Shown here in pieces: positions 56,957-64,000 of a DNA stretch of 64,000 bases. Under the pieces are notes generated by a model, which saw only the letters and a list, made by a program, of their open reading frames with translations, was not told where the DNA came from and made no database searches. Numbering within the stretch: position 1 is the stretch's first letter; each line of letters starts with the position of its first letter. The stretch is from contig NZ_JACHOS010000001.1 in the NCBI RefSeq assembly GCF_014199985.1, forward strand, positions 372,001-436,000, given 5' to 3'. The position numbers and the translations under genes are program-made. This stretch comes from Methylorubrum rhodesianum. Its GTDB lineage: Bacteria; Pseudomonadota; Alphaproteobacteria; Rhizobiales; Beijerinckiaceae.

Positions 56957-56977
56957 GGGGCCGGTCATCCCGGCCCC
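56957..56977. terminator. GC hairpin after the CsbD gene
   Basis: GGGGCCGG (56957-56964), 5-nt loop, CCGGCCCC (56970-56977), 11 nt after the stop. No T-tract follows, so termination would be weak or Rho-assisted; it may instead stabilise the short mRNA. Confidence 0.5.
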
Positions 56978-57014
56978 GACCTCCCGAACCCTGTCTCGAC
57001 TGAAGGAGAGCATC

Positions 57015-57398
57015 ATGAACCGCGATCAGTTCCGCGGCGCGTCCCGTCACATCAAGGGCCGAGCCCAGACCGCCCTCGGCAGCGTCACGGGCGATCCCGC
57101 CCGCCAAATGCGTGGTGCCGTCAATCAAGTCGCAGGCGGCGCACAATACGTCTACGGCGGTGCCCGCGACCGCGCGGAGGATCTGGCCCGCGACGGCCGC
57201 CATCTCGCCCATACGGCCCACGCGCGGGCGGACGACCTGATCGATGAGGGCCGCCGCTTCGTCGGAGAGGCCCGTCGCCACGGTCGGGACTACGGACGGC
57301 GCGCCGTCCGCTACGCCGAGACCAATCGTACCTCGAGCCTGCTCGGACTCGTGGCCGCCGCCTTCGCGCTCGGCTGGCTCGCGCGCCCCACGCGCTGA
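57015..57398 (+). CDS. CsbD-like protein with C-terminal membrane segment
   Basis: 127 residues; GAAGGAGAG precedes the ATG. N-terminus resembles CsbD (FRGASRHIKGRAQTALGSVTGDPARQMRG), the middle is a basic amphipathic helix rich in Arg and Ala, and TSSLLGLVAAAFALGWLAR near the end is a membrane anchor. It has the same plan as the protein at 55361, suggesting duplication and divergence within this cluster. Confidence 0.75.
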   Translation: MNRDQFRGASRHIKGRAQTALGSVTGDPARQMRGAVNQVAGGAQYVYGGARDRAEDLARDGRHLAHTAHARADDLIDEGRRFVGEARRHGRDYGRRAVRYAETNRTSSLLGLVAAAFALGWLARPTR

Positions 57399-57422
57399 AC
57401 GTCTTCGACCCGGGACACCACC

Positions 57423-57527
57423 ATGATCCGCAAGCTTCTCACCGCCCTAGTGCTGCCGAGGGTCATCGCCTTCGTCGGCCGCAGGCTGACCGGCCACGTC
57501 ACGGTGCCGTCGCGCCATCGGCGCTAA
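57423..57527 (+). CDS. Possible 34-residue basic small protein
   Basis: A short frame from ATG 57423 to TAA: IRKLLTALVLPRVIAFVGRR then a basic tail (TGHVTVPSRHRR). The N-terminal part is amphipathic or weakly membrane-spanning. It lies 24 nt after the CsbD-like gene and 41 nt before yidB-like, so it would fit in the same transcript. The ribosome site is weak; the call is tentative. Confidence 0.35.
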   Translation: MIRKLLTALVLPRVIAFVGRRLTGHVTVPSRHRR

Positions 57528-57568
57528 GCTGGAGACGGCCCCATCATGAAACGGGAAGAGGACACACC

Positions 57569-58051
57569 ATGAGCAAGGGATATCCGTCGATGACGGCCCT
57601 TCTGGGATTGCTGGCGATTGCCGGCTACCAGAACCGGGACAAGATCGCCGAGCTTCTGAAGGGGCAACAAGACCGGATCGGACATTCGTCGGTCCCGCCG
57701 TCCCCGAAACCCGCTACGAACCAGGGCGGCTCCGGTCCGCTCGACAACCTCGCGGGGCTGCTCGGCGGCGTCGGCTCGGCGGGGGTGGGCGGCCTGATCG
57801 CCTCCGGTCTGAGCGAACTGGTCGAGCATTTCACCAAGGGCGGCCACGGCGAGGCCGCAAATTCCTGGGTCTCGCAGGGACCGAACCGCGACATGCCCGA
57901 GGCGGACTTGGAGCGTGCGATCGGCTCGGAGACGCTCGATCGCATCGCGCAGCAGACTGGTCTGAGCCGCGCCGCCGTGCTGTCGCGGCTCTCGCGGGAA
58001 CTTCCGTCGGCGATCGATCGGTACTCGCCGGAGGGCCGCCTGCCGGTCTGA
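57569..58051 (+). CDS. YidB/DUF937-family protein
   Basis: 160 residues. The DUF937 core is seen in GLIASGLSELVEHFTKGGHGEAANSWVSQGPNRDMPEADLERAIG then LDRIAQQTGLSRAAVLSRLSRELPSAIDRYSPEGRLP (read in sections across 75-160). The N-terminus has a short hydrophobic stretch. Function unknown in the family. It belongs to the stress-gene run by position. Confidence 0.85.
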   Translation: MSKGYPSMTALLGLLAIAGYQNRDKIAELLKGQQDRIGHSSVPPSPKPATNQGGSGPLDNLAGLLGGVGSAGVGGLIASGLSELVEHFTKGGHGEAANSWVSQGPNRDMPEADLERAIGSETLDRIAQQTGLSRAAVLSRLSRELPSAIDRYSPEGRLPV

Positions 58052-58058
58052 CCATTCC

Positions 58059-58081
58059 GGACCGGGCGCGCCGCCCGGTCC
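58059..58081. terminator. Strong GC hairpin after the YidB-like gene
   Basis: GGACCGGGCG (58059-58068), loop CGC or similar, CGCCCGGTCC (58072-58081): a perfect 10-bp stem starting 8 nt after the stop. No T-run follows, so this is probably a Rho-assisted terminator or mRNA-end stabiliser. Confidence 0.55.
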
Positions 58082-58120
58082 GCCGCACCCTTCCCATTGC
58101 CAGACGGAGACCACCGCCCG

Positions 58121-58549
58121 ATGACGTTCCGCTCTCTCTCCTGCACCCTTCTGCTGCTGGCGAGCGTGCCGGCGCTGGCCCAGGAGCCTGCACCCGTGGC
58201 CGCCCAGCCGGCAACGCTGAACGACGACTTGCGGGCGAAGTTCGTCGCCCAGACGCCGGACGACGTGGTCGCCTCGAAATTGATCGGCCTGAGCATCCGA
58301 AATGGCGACAACGCGACGATCGGCTCGGTCGCCGACGTGGTGTTCGACAGCCGGCGGGCGGTGAAGTCCTACGTCGTCAGCGTCGGCGGATTTCTCGGTC
58401 TGAATGCCAAGTACGTCGCCGTCGCGCCCGAGACCCTCAAGCTTTCACGCAACGACGGCGGAACCCTCGACGCGGTGATCGAGACCGACAAGGATCAGGT
58501 CCGCGCCGCACCAGAGTACGTCTATCTCGGTTCCGAGCCGAAGAAGTGA
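58121..58549 (+). CDS. Exported PRC-barrel protein
   Basis: 142 residues from ATG 58121. Signal peptide 1-21 (CTLLLLASVPALAQ), then a PRC-barrel domain (about 50-130: ASKLIGLSIRNGDNATIGSVADVVFDSRRAVKSYVVSVGGFLG in consecutive pieces). PRC-barrel proteins bind partners or small ligands; exported ones are common in Methylobacterium-like stress clusters. Function otherwise unknown. Confidence 0.82.
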   Translation: MTFRSLSCTLLLLASVPALAQEPAPVAAQPATLNDDLRAKFVAQTPDDVVASKLIGLSIRNGDNATIGSVADVVFDSRRAVKSYVVSVGGFLGLNAKYVAVAPETLKLSRNDGGTLDAVIETDKDQVRAAPEYVYLGSEPKK

Positions 58550-58812
58550 GCGCGCCGGCGAACGCGGCGGACATGTCCCCGCTTCTGCAAACTCGCGGAA
58601 GTTTTGCCTGAACGGCATTCACGTGCCGCCGTTAGGTCAAATCCTTCCCAGATCCGTCATCGCGGGCTCCATCGTGACGGACGCTCCCGGCAACGACGGC
58701 CGCGATTGAGGACGCCTTCGATCAGACGCGCGCATCGTCCCGGCGGAGCGGACGGAACGGCTTTCGAAGAACGGCCTTTGTTGGTGTCTCGCTGTCTCGG
58801 ATTCCGCCCACG

Positions 58813-59424
58813 ATGGACAAGTTTCTCTACTACCTCGTCACCTTCCTCGAATCCGCCCTGTCGGTCGTCGGCATCCGCGCGACCTTCGAGGAGCCGCGCT
58901 ACGCGGTGGTCGAGCGGCTCGATCGGGGCGTGGAGATCCGTCACTACGACAGCCGGATTGCGGTCGAGACCGACGCGAGGGGCCAGCAGGACGGCGAAGC
59001 GTTCGGCCGACTGTTCCGATACATCACCGGCGCGAATGGCGCGATCGCCCGCATCGCGATGACCACGCCCGTCGAGACCGGAGGACGTCTGATCGCGATG
59101 ACCGTACCGGTCGAGCAGGGCGCGGCGGGCACGATGCGCTTCTACCTGCCGCGGAAGGTGGCCGAGGCCGGACCACCCGAACCGACCGAGGCGGGCGTCC
59201 GGCTGACGCAGATCCCGCGCGAGCGGCTGGCGGTTCTGCGGTTCTCCGGCACCGCGACGGCCGAAGTCCGTGAGCAGCAGTCCCGCATCCTCGCCGAGGT
59301 GCTGGACAGAGCGGGACAGAAGCCGACGGAGCCACCGTTCTTCATGGGCTACGATCCCCCCTTCTCGATTCCCTTCCTGCGAAGGAACGAGGTCGCGGTG
59401 CGGTTGCCCCCTACGAAACCATGA
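58813..59424 (+). CDS. SOUL heme-binding-family protein
   Basis: 203 residues. SOUL family features: EEPRYAVVERLDRGVEIRHYDSRI, MTTPVE and MTVPVE (the MTxPV motif occurs twice), MRFYLPRK and a C-terminal GYDPPFSIPFLRRNEVAV. The N-terminal 25 residues contain a hydrophobic stretch that may anchor it. SOUL proteins bind heme or tetrapyrroles; the physiological role in bacteria is unclear. Confidence 0.9.
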   Translation: MDKFLYYLVTFLESALSVVGIRATFEEPRYAVVERLDRGVEIRHYDSRIAVETDARGQQDGEAFGRLFRYITGANGAIARIAMTTPVETGGRLIAMTVPVEQGAAGTMRFYLPRKVAEAGPPEPTEAGVRLTQIPRERLAVLRFSGTATAEVREQQSRILAEVLDRAGQKPTEPPFFMGYDPPFSIPFLRRNEVAVRLPPTKP

Positions 59425-59588
59425 AATGCAGCGGCGGCCCGATCGGAGGGGTACGCGTGGCGCAGCCTGGACCACCGCATTCCGATAATGAGCAAGCCGG
59501 GTCGCCAGAAGAATGCGCCCCACGACGCTGACTGAGAGCCGTCAATGATGCAGTCAGCTCGGATAGGGCCCGAGGCATCGCAGCGTGC

Positions 59589-60512
59589 TCAGCGGCCAGC
59601 GACCCAATCCGCGGCTCCCGAGGCGGAGCGGAATTCTTCGAGGGCATGAACCCGTGCCCCGGGGATCGCTTCGCGGGCCATGGTCGCCAGCGCGTGGCCG
59701 GGTCCGAGTTCGAGCACGGTCTCGCAGCCGTATTCCCGGCAGGCCACAAGGCAGGCAGCCCAATCGATGGTCTGAGAAATCTGGCCTGCGAGCTTGGACA
59801 GCCCTGCCTGAACGTCGAAGACGGCGGCGCCGTCGAGGCCGCTGATGAGCCGCGGAGCCCCCGGTGGCGGGCGCCGCGTACGCTCCGCAGAGAGCACCTC
59901 CTCGAAGCGTCGGCTCGCCTCGCGCAGAACTGGCGTATGCGAGGGCGTACGCACCGAAAGGACCACGGCCCGATGCGCACCGGCGGCGCGAGCCGCCGAA
60001 CAGAGCTCTTCGAGTGCCGCCCGCAGACCGCCGACGACGGCACTGTCCGCGGCGTTGCGGATCGCGAGATGGCAGCCGAAGCCTCGGGCCATCGCCTCGA
60101 TCTCGGCGAGGCGCAGCCCCCGGATACCGGCGAGCGCGAAGCCCTCGCCGCTGGCCGCATCCATCGCTTCGGCGCGCTCGGCTGCGAGACGCAGGATCGC
60201 TTCCGCATCGAAGCGTCCCGCGCAGCCCCAGGCGGCGAGATCGCCGATGCTGTATCCCGCCACGATCACGCGGGCCGGGCGCGCCGCCGCGACGATGGTC
60301 CAGCCCGCCAAAGCCGCGACGCAGCAGAGGATCTGGCCGGTGCGGTTGCCGTGCAGGTCGGCGCCCGGTGCGCGGACGAACGCCCGGGGGTCCTGGCCGA
60401 GGACAGGCTTCGCCGCCGCGAACACCGGATCGGCGGCCGGCCAGTCCGCAGTGAGATCGAACATCCCCGGATGCTGCCCGCCCTGGCCGGAGAGGAGGAC
60501 GGCGAGCGTCAT
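59589..60512 (-). CDS. mdcH: Malonate decarboxylase epsilon subunit (malonyl transferase)
   Basis: 307 residues. Acyltransferase fold with LLSGQGGQHPGM at the start and nucleophile motif GYSIGDLAA (Ser88); catalytic His expected in the TPSHTPVLRE segment. It loads the first malonyl group from malonyl-CoA onto the carrier subunit to charge the enzyme. Its start overlaps the mdcB stop by 4 nt; last gene of the run in this window. Confidence 0.9.
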   Translation of the reverse strand: MTLAVLLSGQGGQHPGMFDLTADWPAADPVFAAAKPVLGQDPRAFVRAPGADLHGNRTGQILCCVAALAGWTIVAAARPARVIVAGYSIGDLAAWGCAGRFDAEAILRLAAERAEAMDAASGEGFALAGIRGLRLAEIEAMARGFGCHLAIRNAADSAVVGGLRAALEELCSAARAAGAHRAVVLSVRTPSHTPVLREASRRFEEVLSAERTRRPPPGAPRLISGLDGAAVFDVQAGLSKLAGQISQTIDWAACLVACREYGCETVLELGPGHALATMAREAIPGARVHALEEFRSASGAADWVAGR

Positions 60513-61372
60513 GGACGATCCTCGATGGCGTCCACGAACAGCGTCATGGCCAGGAGATCGGCCGCTCCGCCGGGACTCAGGTTGCGGGCGACGAAGGCGC
60601 GGTGCAGCGTCTCGGCCCGTGCCCGCCAGTCGGATCGAGCGACACCGCCGGCCGCGATGAAGCCCGCTGCCTCCGCGCGGGCGAAAGCGAGTCCCTCGGC
60701 TCCGCCCCGATGCAGCAGGTTCGTATCCTCGAGATGCGCGATCAGGGCGAGGCAGGCCTCCACCCGTGCGGCGGCGTCATCGCCGGGACGGATCCGCCGG
60801 CCGCGCCGGAGGGCCGGCAGGCCGACGCAGTAGAGGCTGGGAAACCCGGCAGCCGCCTCGACCGGCGCGCCGCCGACCCGGTGGCGGCGACGCGCCTGCG
60901 CTCCCGGAGCGTGCAGCAGTACCGGACCGTCGAGGATCGCGGCTCCGTAACGGTCGCGCACGAGGGCGCCGAGCGCCCCGGCGGACGGACGGGCCAAGGC
61001 TCCTGCCGCGGCGCACAGAAGACCGAGCCCGAAAATCGCGCCGCGATGGGTGTTTACGCCCCCCGTCGCGGCCCGCATCGCCGCCTCCGCATCGAGGCCG
61101 ATGCGGCGCAGAACCGGCATCCCCGCCCCCTCGGCCCCGGCCATGGCGAGATCGCGGAAGAAGGGCGTGATCGCCGCATTGCTTGCCCGGAATGTGCGCG
61201 CGTCCATGTCGGCGTGGCTGCCGGAGTCGATCGGACTGACGAGGCCGGGCTTCGGGTAGGTCTCGAGTTCAAGACGGAGGGCGCGTTCGGCCGCCCGCGC
61301 GATCGTGTCGAACCGAAACGACCGGCCGATATCTTCGTCCGGAGAGACCGCAAGCGCCGAGAACAGGTTCAT
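60509..61372 (-). CDS. mdcB: Triphosphoribosyl-dephospho-CoA synthase
   Basis: 287 residues from the ATG at 61372, which overlaps the end of mdcG; longer upstream extensions of the frame belong to mdcG sequence. CitG/MdcB family signatures ELETYPKPGLVSPIDSGSHADMD, ATGGVNTHRGAIFGLGLLCAAAG and EDTNLLHRGGAEGL. It makes 2'-(5-triphosphoribosyl)-3'-dephospho-CoA from ATP and dephospho-CoA, the precursor of the carrier protein's prosthetic group. Confidence 0.92.
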   Translation of the reverse strand: MNLFSALAVSPDEDIGRSFRFDTIARAAERALRLELETYPKPGLVSPIDSGSHADMDARTFRASNAAITPFFRDLAMAGAEGAGMPVLRRIGLDAEAAMRAATGGVNTHRGAIFGLGLLCAAAGALARPSAGALGALVRDRYGAAILDGPVLLHAPGAQARRRHRVGGAPVEAAAGFPSLYCVGLPALRRGRRIRPGDDAAARVEACLALIAHLEDTNLLHRGGAEGLAFARAEAAGFIAAGGVARSDWRARAETLHRAFVARNLSPGGAADLLAMTLFVDAIEDRP

Positions 61373-62049
61373 CCCGCAGCTCCTGCCAAACGGGCCGCCG
61401 GCCCGCCGGCCAGAACGCCGGCCTCGCGGAGGACGAGGCGGTCGCGGTGCTTGACCAGAACCGTGTCGCCGGGTGCCGCGGCGTGCAGTTCGCGCCAGTT
61501 CACGCCGCTTCCGTCCGGGAACAGGATCTCGCCATCGAGGCGCATGGGCGCGCAAGCCTCGATGTGCGCTAAGCCATCGAGCAGGCCGGGAGGGATCGTG
61601 ATCCGGACCGGCCAGAGCAGGTCGAGGTCCGACCCCTCTGAAAGGTAAGGTAGGCCGGTGAGGCTCTGCCAGAGCAGGCTTCCAAAGGCGCGCGGTGCGA
61701 GGCCGTGCCGCTCGCCGAGCGCGATGACGGCCGCCAGCGTTGCGGCCCAGGTGGACGGGCAGGCGCCGCGCGCCTCGGCGAGGAGGAAGGGACGGCGCGG
61801 ACGGACCGCATTCAACGGGAGAGTGAGGCCGATACGGCGCTTGCCGTCGCGCGGCGGCAGCGGCAGGCCGACCGGGACGAGCCCCGCATCCTCCCCCGGA
61901 TTCCGCCGGCGCAGGATGACCGGCCGCCCGTCCACCACCCATGCCGCGACGTGCGGCACACCGACGAGATCCGCTCGCGCAGCGATCGCCGCCGCCCAGG
62001 CGCCTAGCTCCACGTCGAGCAGGTCGTGGCGCCGGTAAGCTTCAGCCAA
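61369..62049 (-). CDS. mdcG: Phosphoribosyl-dephospho-CoA transferase
   Basis: 226 residues from a TTG at 62049 that overlaps the mdcE stop by 8 nt; the protein then begins LAEAYRRHDLLDVELGAWAAA, as expected for MdcG. An ATG further upstream (62151) would lie deep inside mdcE. Motifs PYLSEGSDLDLLWPV, a nucleotidyltransferase-like GSDLDL, and DGEILFPDGSGVNWREL. It attaches the prosthetic group to the acyl carrier subunit MdcC. Confidence 0.88.
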   Translation of the reverse strand: MAEAYRRHDLLDVELGAWAAAIAARADLVGVPHVAAWVVDGRPVILRRRNPGEDAGLVPVGLPLPPRDGKRRIGLTLPLNAVRPRRPFLLAEARGACPSTWAATLAAVIALGERHGLAPRAFGSLLWQSLTGLPYLSEGSDLDLLWPVRITIPPGLLDGLAHIEACAPMRLDGEILFPDGSGVNWRELHAAAPGDTVLVKHRDRLVLREAGVLAGGPAARLAGAAG

Positions 62050-62758
62050 GAGCCGCGTCCCGGACCACCTGCGCCGCAACCTCCTCCGCGACGGGCCGTC
62101 CGCCGCGCTCGCGTCCCAGACGATCGCGATGATCGTCCTCGGGCATGGCATCGATCACGGCGGCGATCTGGTCCGCCAGGGGCAGATCCGGGTCGAGAAC
62201 GGCCTGCACCGCCCCGGTGCGCACCATGTTGTCGAGGCCTGGTGCGAAGACCGGCGTGTCCTTGGCCATCGCCTCCAGCCGGTCGAGCGGCAGCTTCGTC
62301 ACGCGCGCCACGGAGGGCAGGTCCATGACGCTCGGGTTGGCGCCCGGCAGGCCGACGAGGACGCGGGTCGCCAGAGCCGTGGCGATGAAGGCGCCGGCCG
62401 CCGAGTGGCCGTAGATCAAGCCGACGGTCGGGTGACCGTGCGCGTCGGCGAGGAGCAGCGTCTTGGCGAGATGAGCGAGGTATTCGTTGAGACCGAGCAA
62501 CTCGTCGCGCCGGCTCATGCGCTGGCTGTCGGAGTCGATGGCGACGAGGATCGGCGTGCCGCCGCCCCGGCGCACGACGTCGAGGACATCGCCCGCGAGC
62601 CGGCAGGCGCCGTCGACGCCGAGCGCCGTATCGCCATCGATCCCGATCACCGCGAGGCGTCCGCCTCGGAACGGTCCCTCGCCGCTGATGAGCCCGTCCG
62701 CAATCGTAACGGTATGGCCCTCGGGAAACAGCGAGGCCAGGATCTCAGCGAGCATCAT
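62042..62758 (-). CDS. mdcE: Malonate decarboxylase gamma subunit
   Basis: 238 residues. Crotonase-like carboxyltransferase fold with VRRGGGTPILVAIDSDSQRMSRRDELLGLNEYLAHLAK in adjoining pieces and GHSAAGAFIATALATRV. Together with MdcD it removes CO2 from malonyl-S-ACP, regenerating acetyl-S-ACP. The start overlaps the mdcD stop by 14 nt. Confidence 0.92.
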   Translation of the reverse strand: MMLAEILASLFPEGHTVTIADGLISGEGPFRGGRLAVIGIDGDTALGVDGACRLAGDVLDVVRRGGGTPILVAIDSDSQRMSRRDELLGLNEYLAHLAKTLLLADAHGHPTVGLIYGHSAAGAFIATALATRVLVGLPGANPSVMDLPSVARVTKLPLDRLEAMAKDTPVFAPGLDNMVRTGAVQAVLDPDLPLADQIAAVIDAMPEDDHRDRLGRERGGRPVAEEVAAQVVRDAALG

Positions 62759-63689
62759 GCGTCGTCTCTCCCAGGCTGACGAGCAGCGTCTCGAAGTCGG
62801 CCGTGGTCAGCGCCGGCACCGATTCAGGATCGTTCACTCCGAGCTGGCCCCAGATCTCGGTGGCGTCGCGGCAATCGCCGAACCGGACGAGGCGCTCCTC
62901 CAGCCGCCTTTGCTCCGCCTCCAGCGTGGCGAGATCGAAGGCCGGGGCGCGGCCGATCTGGTCGAGGGCCGCCTGCCGGAAGGCCTCGATCGTGTCGTCC
63001 GCATAGGCATCCGCGCCGCCGGTGAGGCGCCGGTGTTTGCCGCCCATGGTGCGCCAGACCAGGGCACGATCCCGGGAATCGAACTCTTCGGCGCCCTTGT
63101 TGGTCTCGATCACCTCCGGACCCGAGACCGAGATGCGCCCCCCCTCGGAGACGACGAGCCGCGAGCAGGTGCCTGCGATCAGTCCACCGCCGCCATAGGC
63201 CCCGGCCCGGCCACCGATCAGACCGATGACCGGCACGCCGGCCGCGCGCACCCGCATGATCGCCCGCATCACCTCGGCGATGGCGGTCTCACCGGCATTG
63301 GCCTCCTGAAGACGCACACCGCCGGTGTCGAACAGAATCAGCACCGCTGCCGGCTTCAGTTTCAGAGCGGCGCGCAGGAGACCGACGAGCTTGGCGCCGT
63401 GGATCTCGCCGAAGGCGCCGCCCATGAAGCGGCCCTCCTGCGCAGCGACGAGAACCGCGCTGCCGTCGAGACGGCCCGATCCGACGATCATCCCGTCGTC
63501 GAAGGCGCGGGGCAGGTCGAACAGTGGCAGGTGCGGACTCATCCTGCGCTGCTCCGGACCGATGACCTCGCGGAAGCTGCCCGCATCCAAGAGGCCGTCG
63601 ATGCGGGCCCGGGCACTCGCCTCGTACCAGCTCGTGGCCCACCCCCTGCCTTCTCCCCTGGCGGCAAGGTCGATGATCCGCTCGTTCAT
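62745..63689 (-). CDS. mdcD: Malonate decarboxylase beta subunit
   Basis: 314 residues. Carboxyltransferase-type domain: SFREVIGPEQRRMSPHLP, DDGMIVGSGRLDGSAVLVAAQEGRFMGGAFGEIHGAKLVGLL in consecutive pieces and LFDTGGVRLQEANAGE, RAAGVPVIGLIGGRAGAYGGGGL. Partner of MdcE in decarboxylation. Starts 2 nt after the mdcC stop. Confidence 0.93.
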   Translation of the reverse strand: MNERIIDLAARGEGRGWATSWYEASARARIDGLLDAGSFREVIGPEQRRMSPHLPLFDLPRAFDDGMIVGSGRLDGSAVLVAAQEGRFMGGAFGEIHGAKLVGLLRAALKLKPAAVLILFDTGGVRLQEANAGETAIAEVMRAIMRVRAAGVPVIGLIGGRAGAYGGGGLIAGTCSRLVVSEGGRISVSGPEVIETNKGAEEFDSRDRALVWRTMGGKHRRLTGGADAYADDTIEAFRQAALDQIGRAPAFDLATLEAEQRRLEERLVRFGDCRDATEIWGQLGVNDPESVPALTTADFETLLVSLGETTHDAR

Positions 63690-63691
63690 CG

Positions 63692-64000
63692 TCAGACCTC
63701 CATCAGCCGGGCGCCCTGCAGCAGTCGCAGGGACACCGTATCAGGGCGGGCGCCGCCGTCGTTGATGGTAATGCGCAGTCCCCCGGGCTCGGCACGGGCG
63801 ACGAAGTCGGCCACCACCGCCTCCCAGACCTCGCCGTAGCCGCGGATCGGCGTCTCGATCTCGACCGTGCATTCGGTCGGCGGCAGCGTCCGTTCCAGGA
63901 GCACTTCGAGGTTGCCGGAGGCGACGACTCCAGTGATGGCCTGCGCTTTCGCGCCGGGCAGCGCACGGGACGTCGTATGTCGGAAGCTGAGCTTTTCCAT
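63692..64000 (-). CDS. mdcC: Malonate decarboxylase acyl carrier (delta) subunit
   Basis: 102 residues, complete, with its ATG at the very right edge. The region VVASGNLEVLLE carries the serine (Ser28) that should bear the phosphoribosyl-dephospho-CoA group. It shuttles acetyl/malonyl groups between subunits. The alpha subunit gene mdcA, which normally precedes it, would lie immediately outside the window. Confidence 0.93.
   Translation of the reverse strand: MEKLSFRHTTSRALPGAKAQAITGVVASGNLEVLLERTLPPTECTVEIETPIRGYGEVWEAVVADFVARAEPGGLRITINDGGARPDTVSLRLLQGARLMEV

Noticed and set aside
61373..61942. N-terminal extension of mdcB
   Set aside because: That frame overlaps mdcG entirely; homology to the CitG/MdcB family begins at 61372.

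Overview
The window looks like chromosome from a high-GC alphaproteobacterium of the Methylobacterium/Methylorubrum type (Hyphomicrobiales). This rests on overall gene content and codon bias, on the alphaproteobacterial tRNA-Met, and on the mix of urease, bacteriophytochrome, CsbD-rich stress genes and malonate decarboxylase. It is an inference, not a database match.

Layout. (1) 1-7895, minus: most of one giant secreted protein of more than 2,600 residues, combining a beta-propeller-like region, an ExeM-type nuclease, a 5'-nucleotidase and calcium-binding repeats; its C-terminus lies outside the window. (2) 8309-18479, plus: a NifA-like sigma-54 activator, then two transcription units (an OsmC/acyl-CoA-dehydrogenase-like/rubredoxin-reductase/persulfide-dioxygenase-like/TauE operon, and an NrtA-type ABC transporter). 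Each unit has a -24/-12 promoter and a matching palindrome 80-120 bp upstream. I regard this as the best candidate for an undescribed system, probably uptake and oxidation of a small sulfur-containing anion. (3) 18621-23087: bacteriophytochrome, response regulator and hybrid kinase, the last apparently lacking any AUG/GUG/UUG start that keeps its receiver domain. (4) 23561-25063: a DegP protease. (5) 25213-34029, minus: the urease operon ureABC-crcB-crcB-ureEFGD, a urea channel and an ammonium transporter. Divergent from it (34672-37514) are a TonB receptor and a DUF4198 protein behind a NikR-type operator, so nickel import faces the nickel enzyme.

(6) 38310-39989: an HdeA-like protein, a tiny exported polyproline protein and tRNA-Glu. 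(7) 40137-48888: housekeeping genes (rRNA methyltransferase, rpsA, sugar O-methyltransferase-like protein, sppA, ihfB, lapA, trpF, trpB, tRNA-Met). (8) 49055-53058: an alpha/beta hydrolase facing a LysR gene that has been cut off, next to an IS3-type transposase remnant, then an exported protein of unknown function and a TAXI-type binding protein. (9) 53582-59424: a PAS/LuxR regulator and a run of small stress proteins (several CsbD-type, YidB, PRC-barrel, SOUL). (10) 59589-64000, minus: malonate decarboxylase genes mdcC-D-E-G-B-H; mdcA would lie just beyond the right edge.

Many long open frames opposite real genes are GC-bias shadows and are left out. Starts were set by Shine-Dalgarno spacing and known domain limits.
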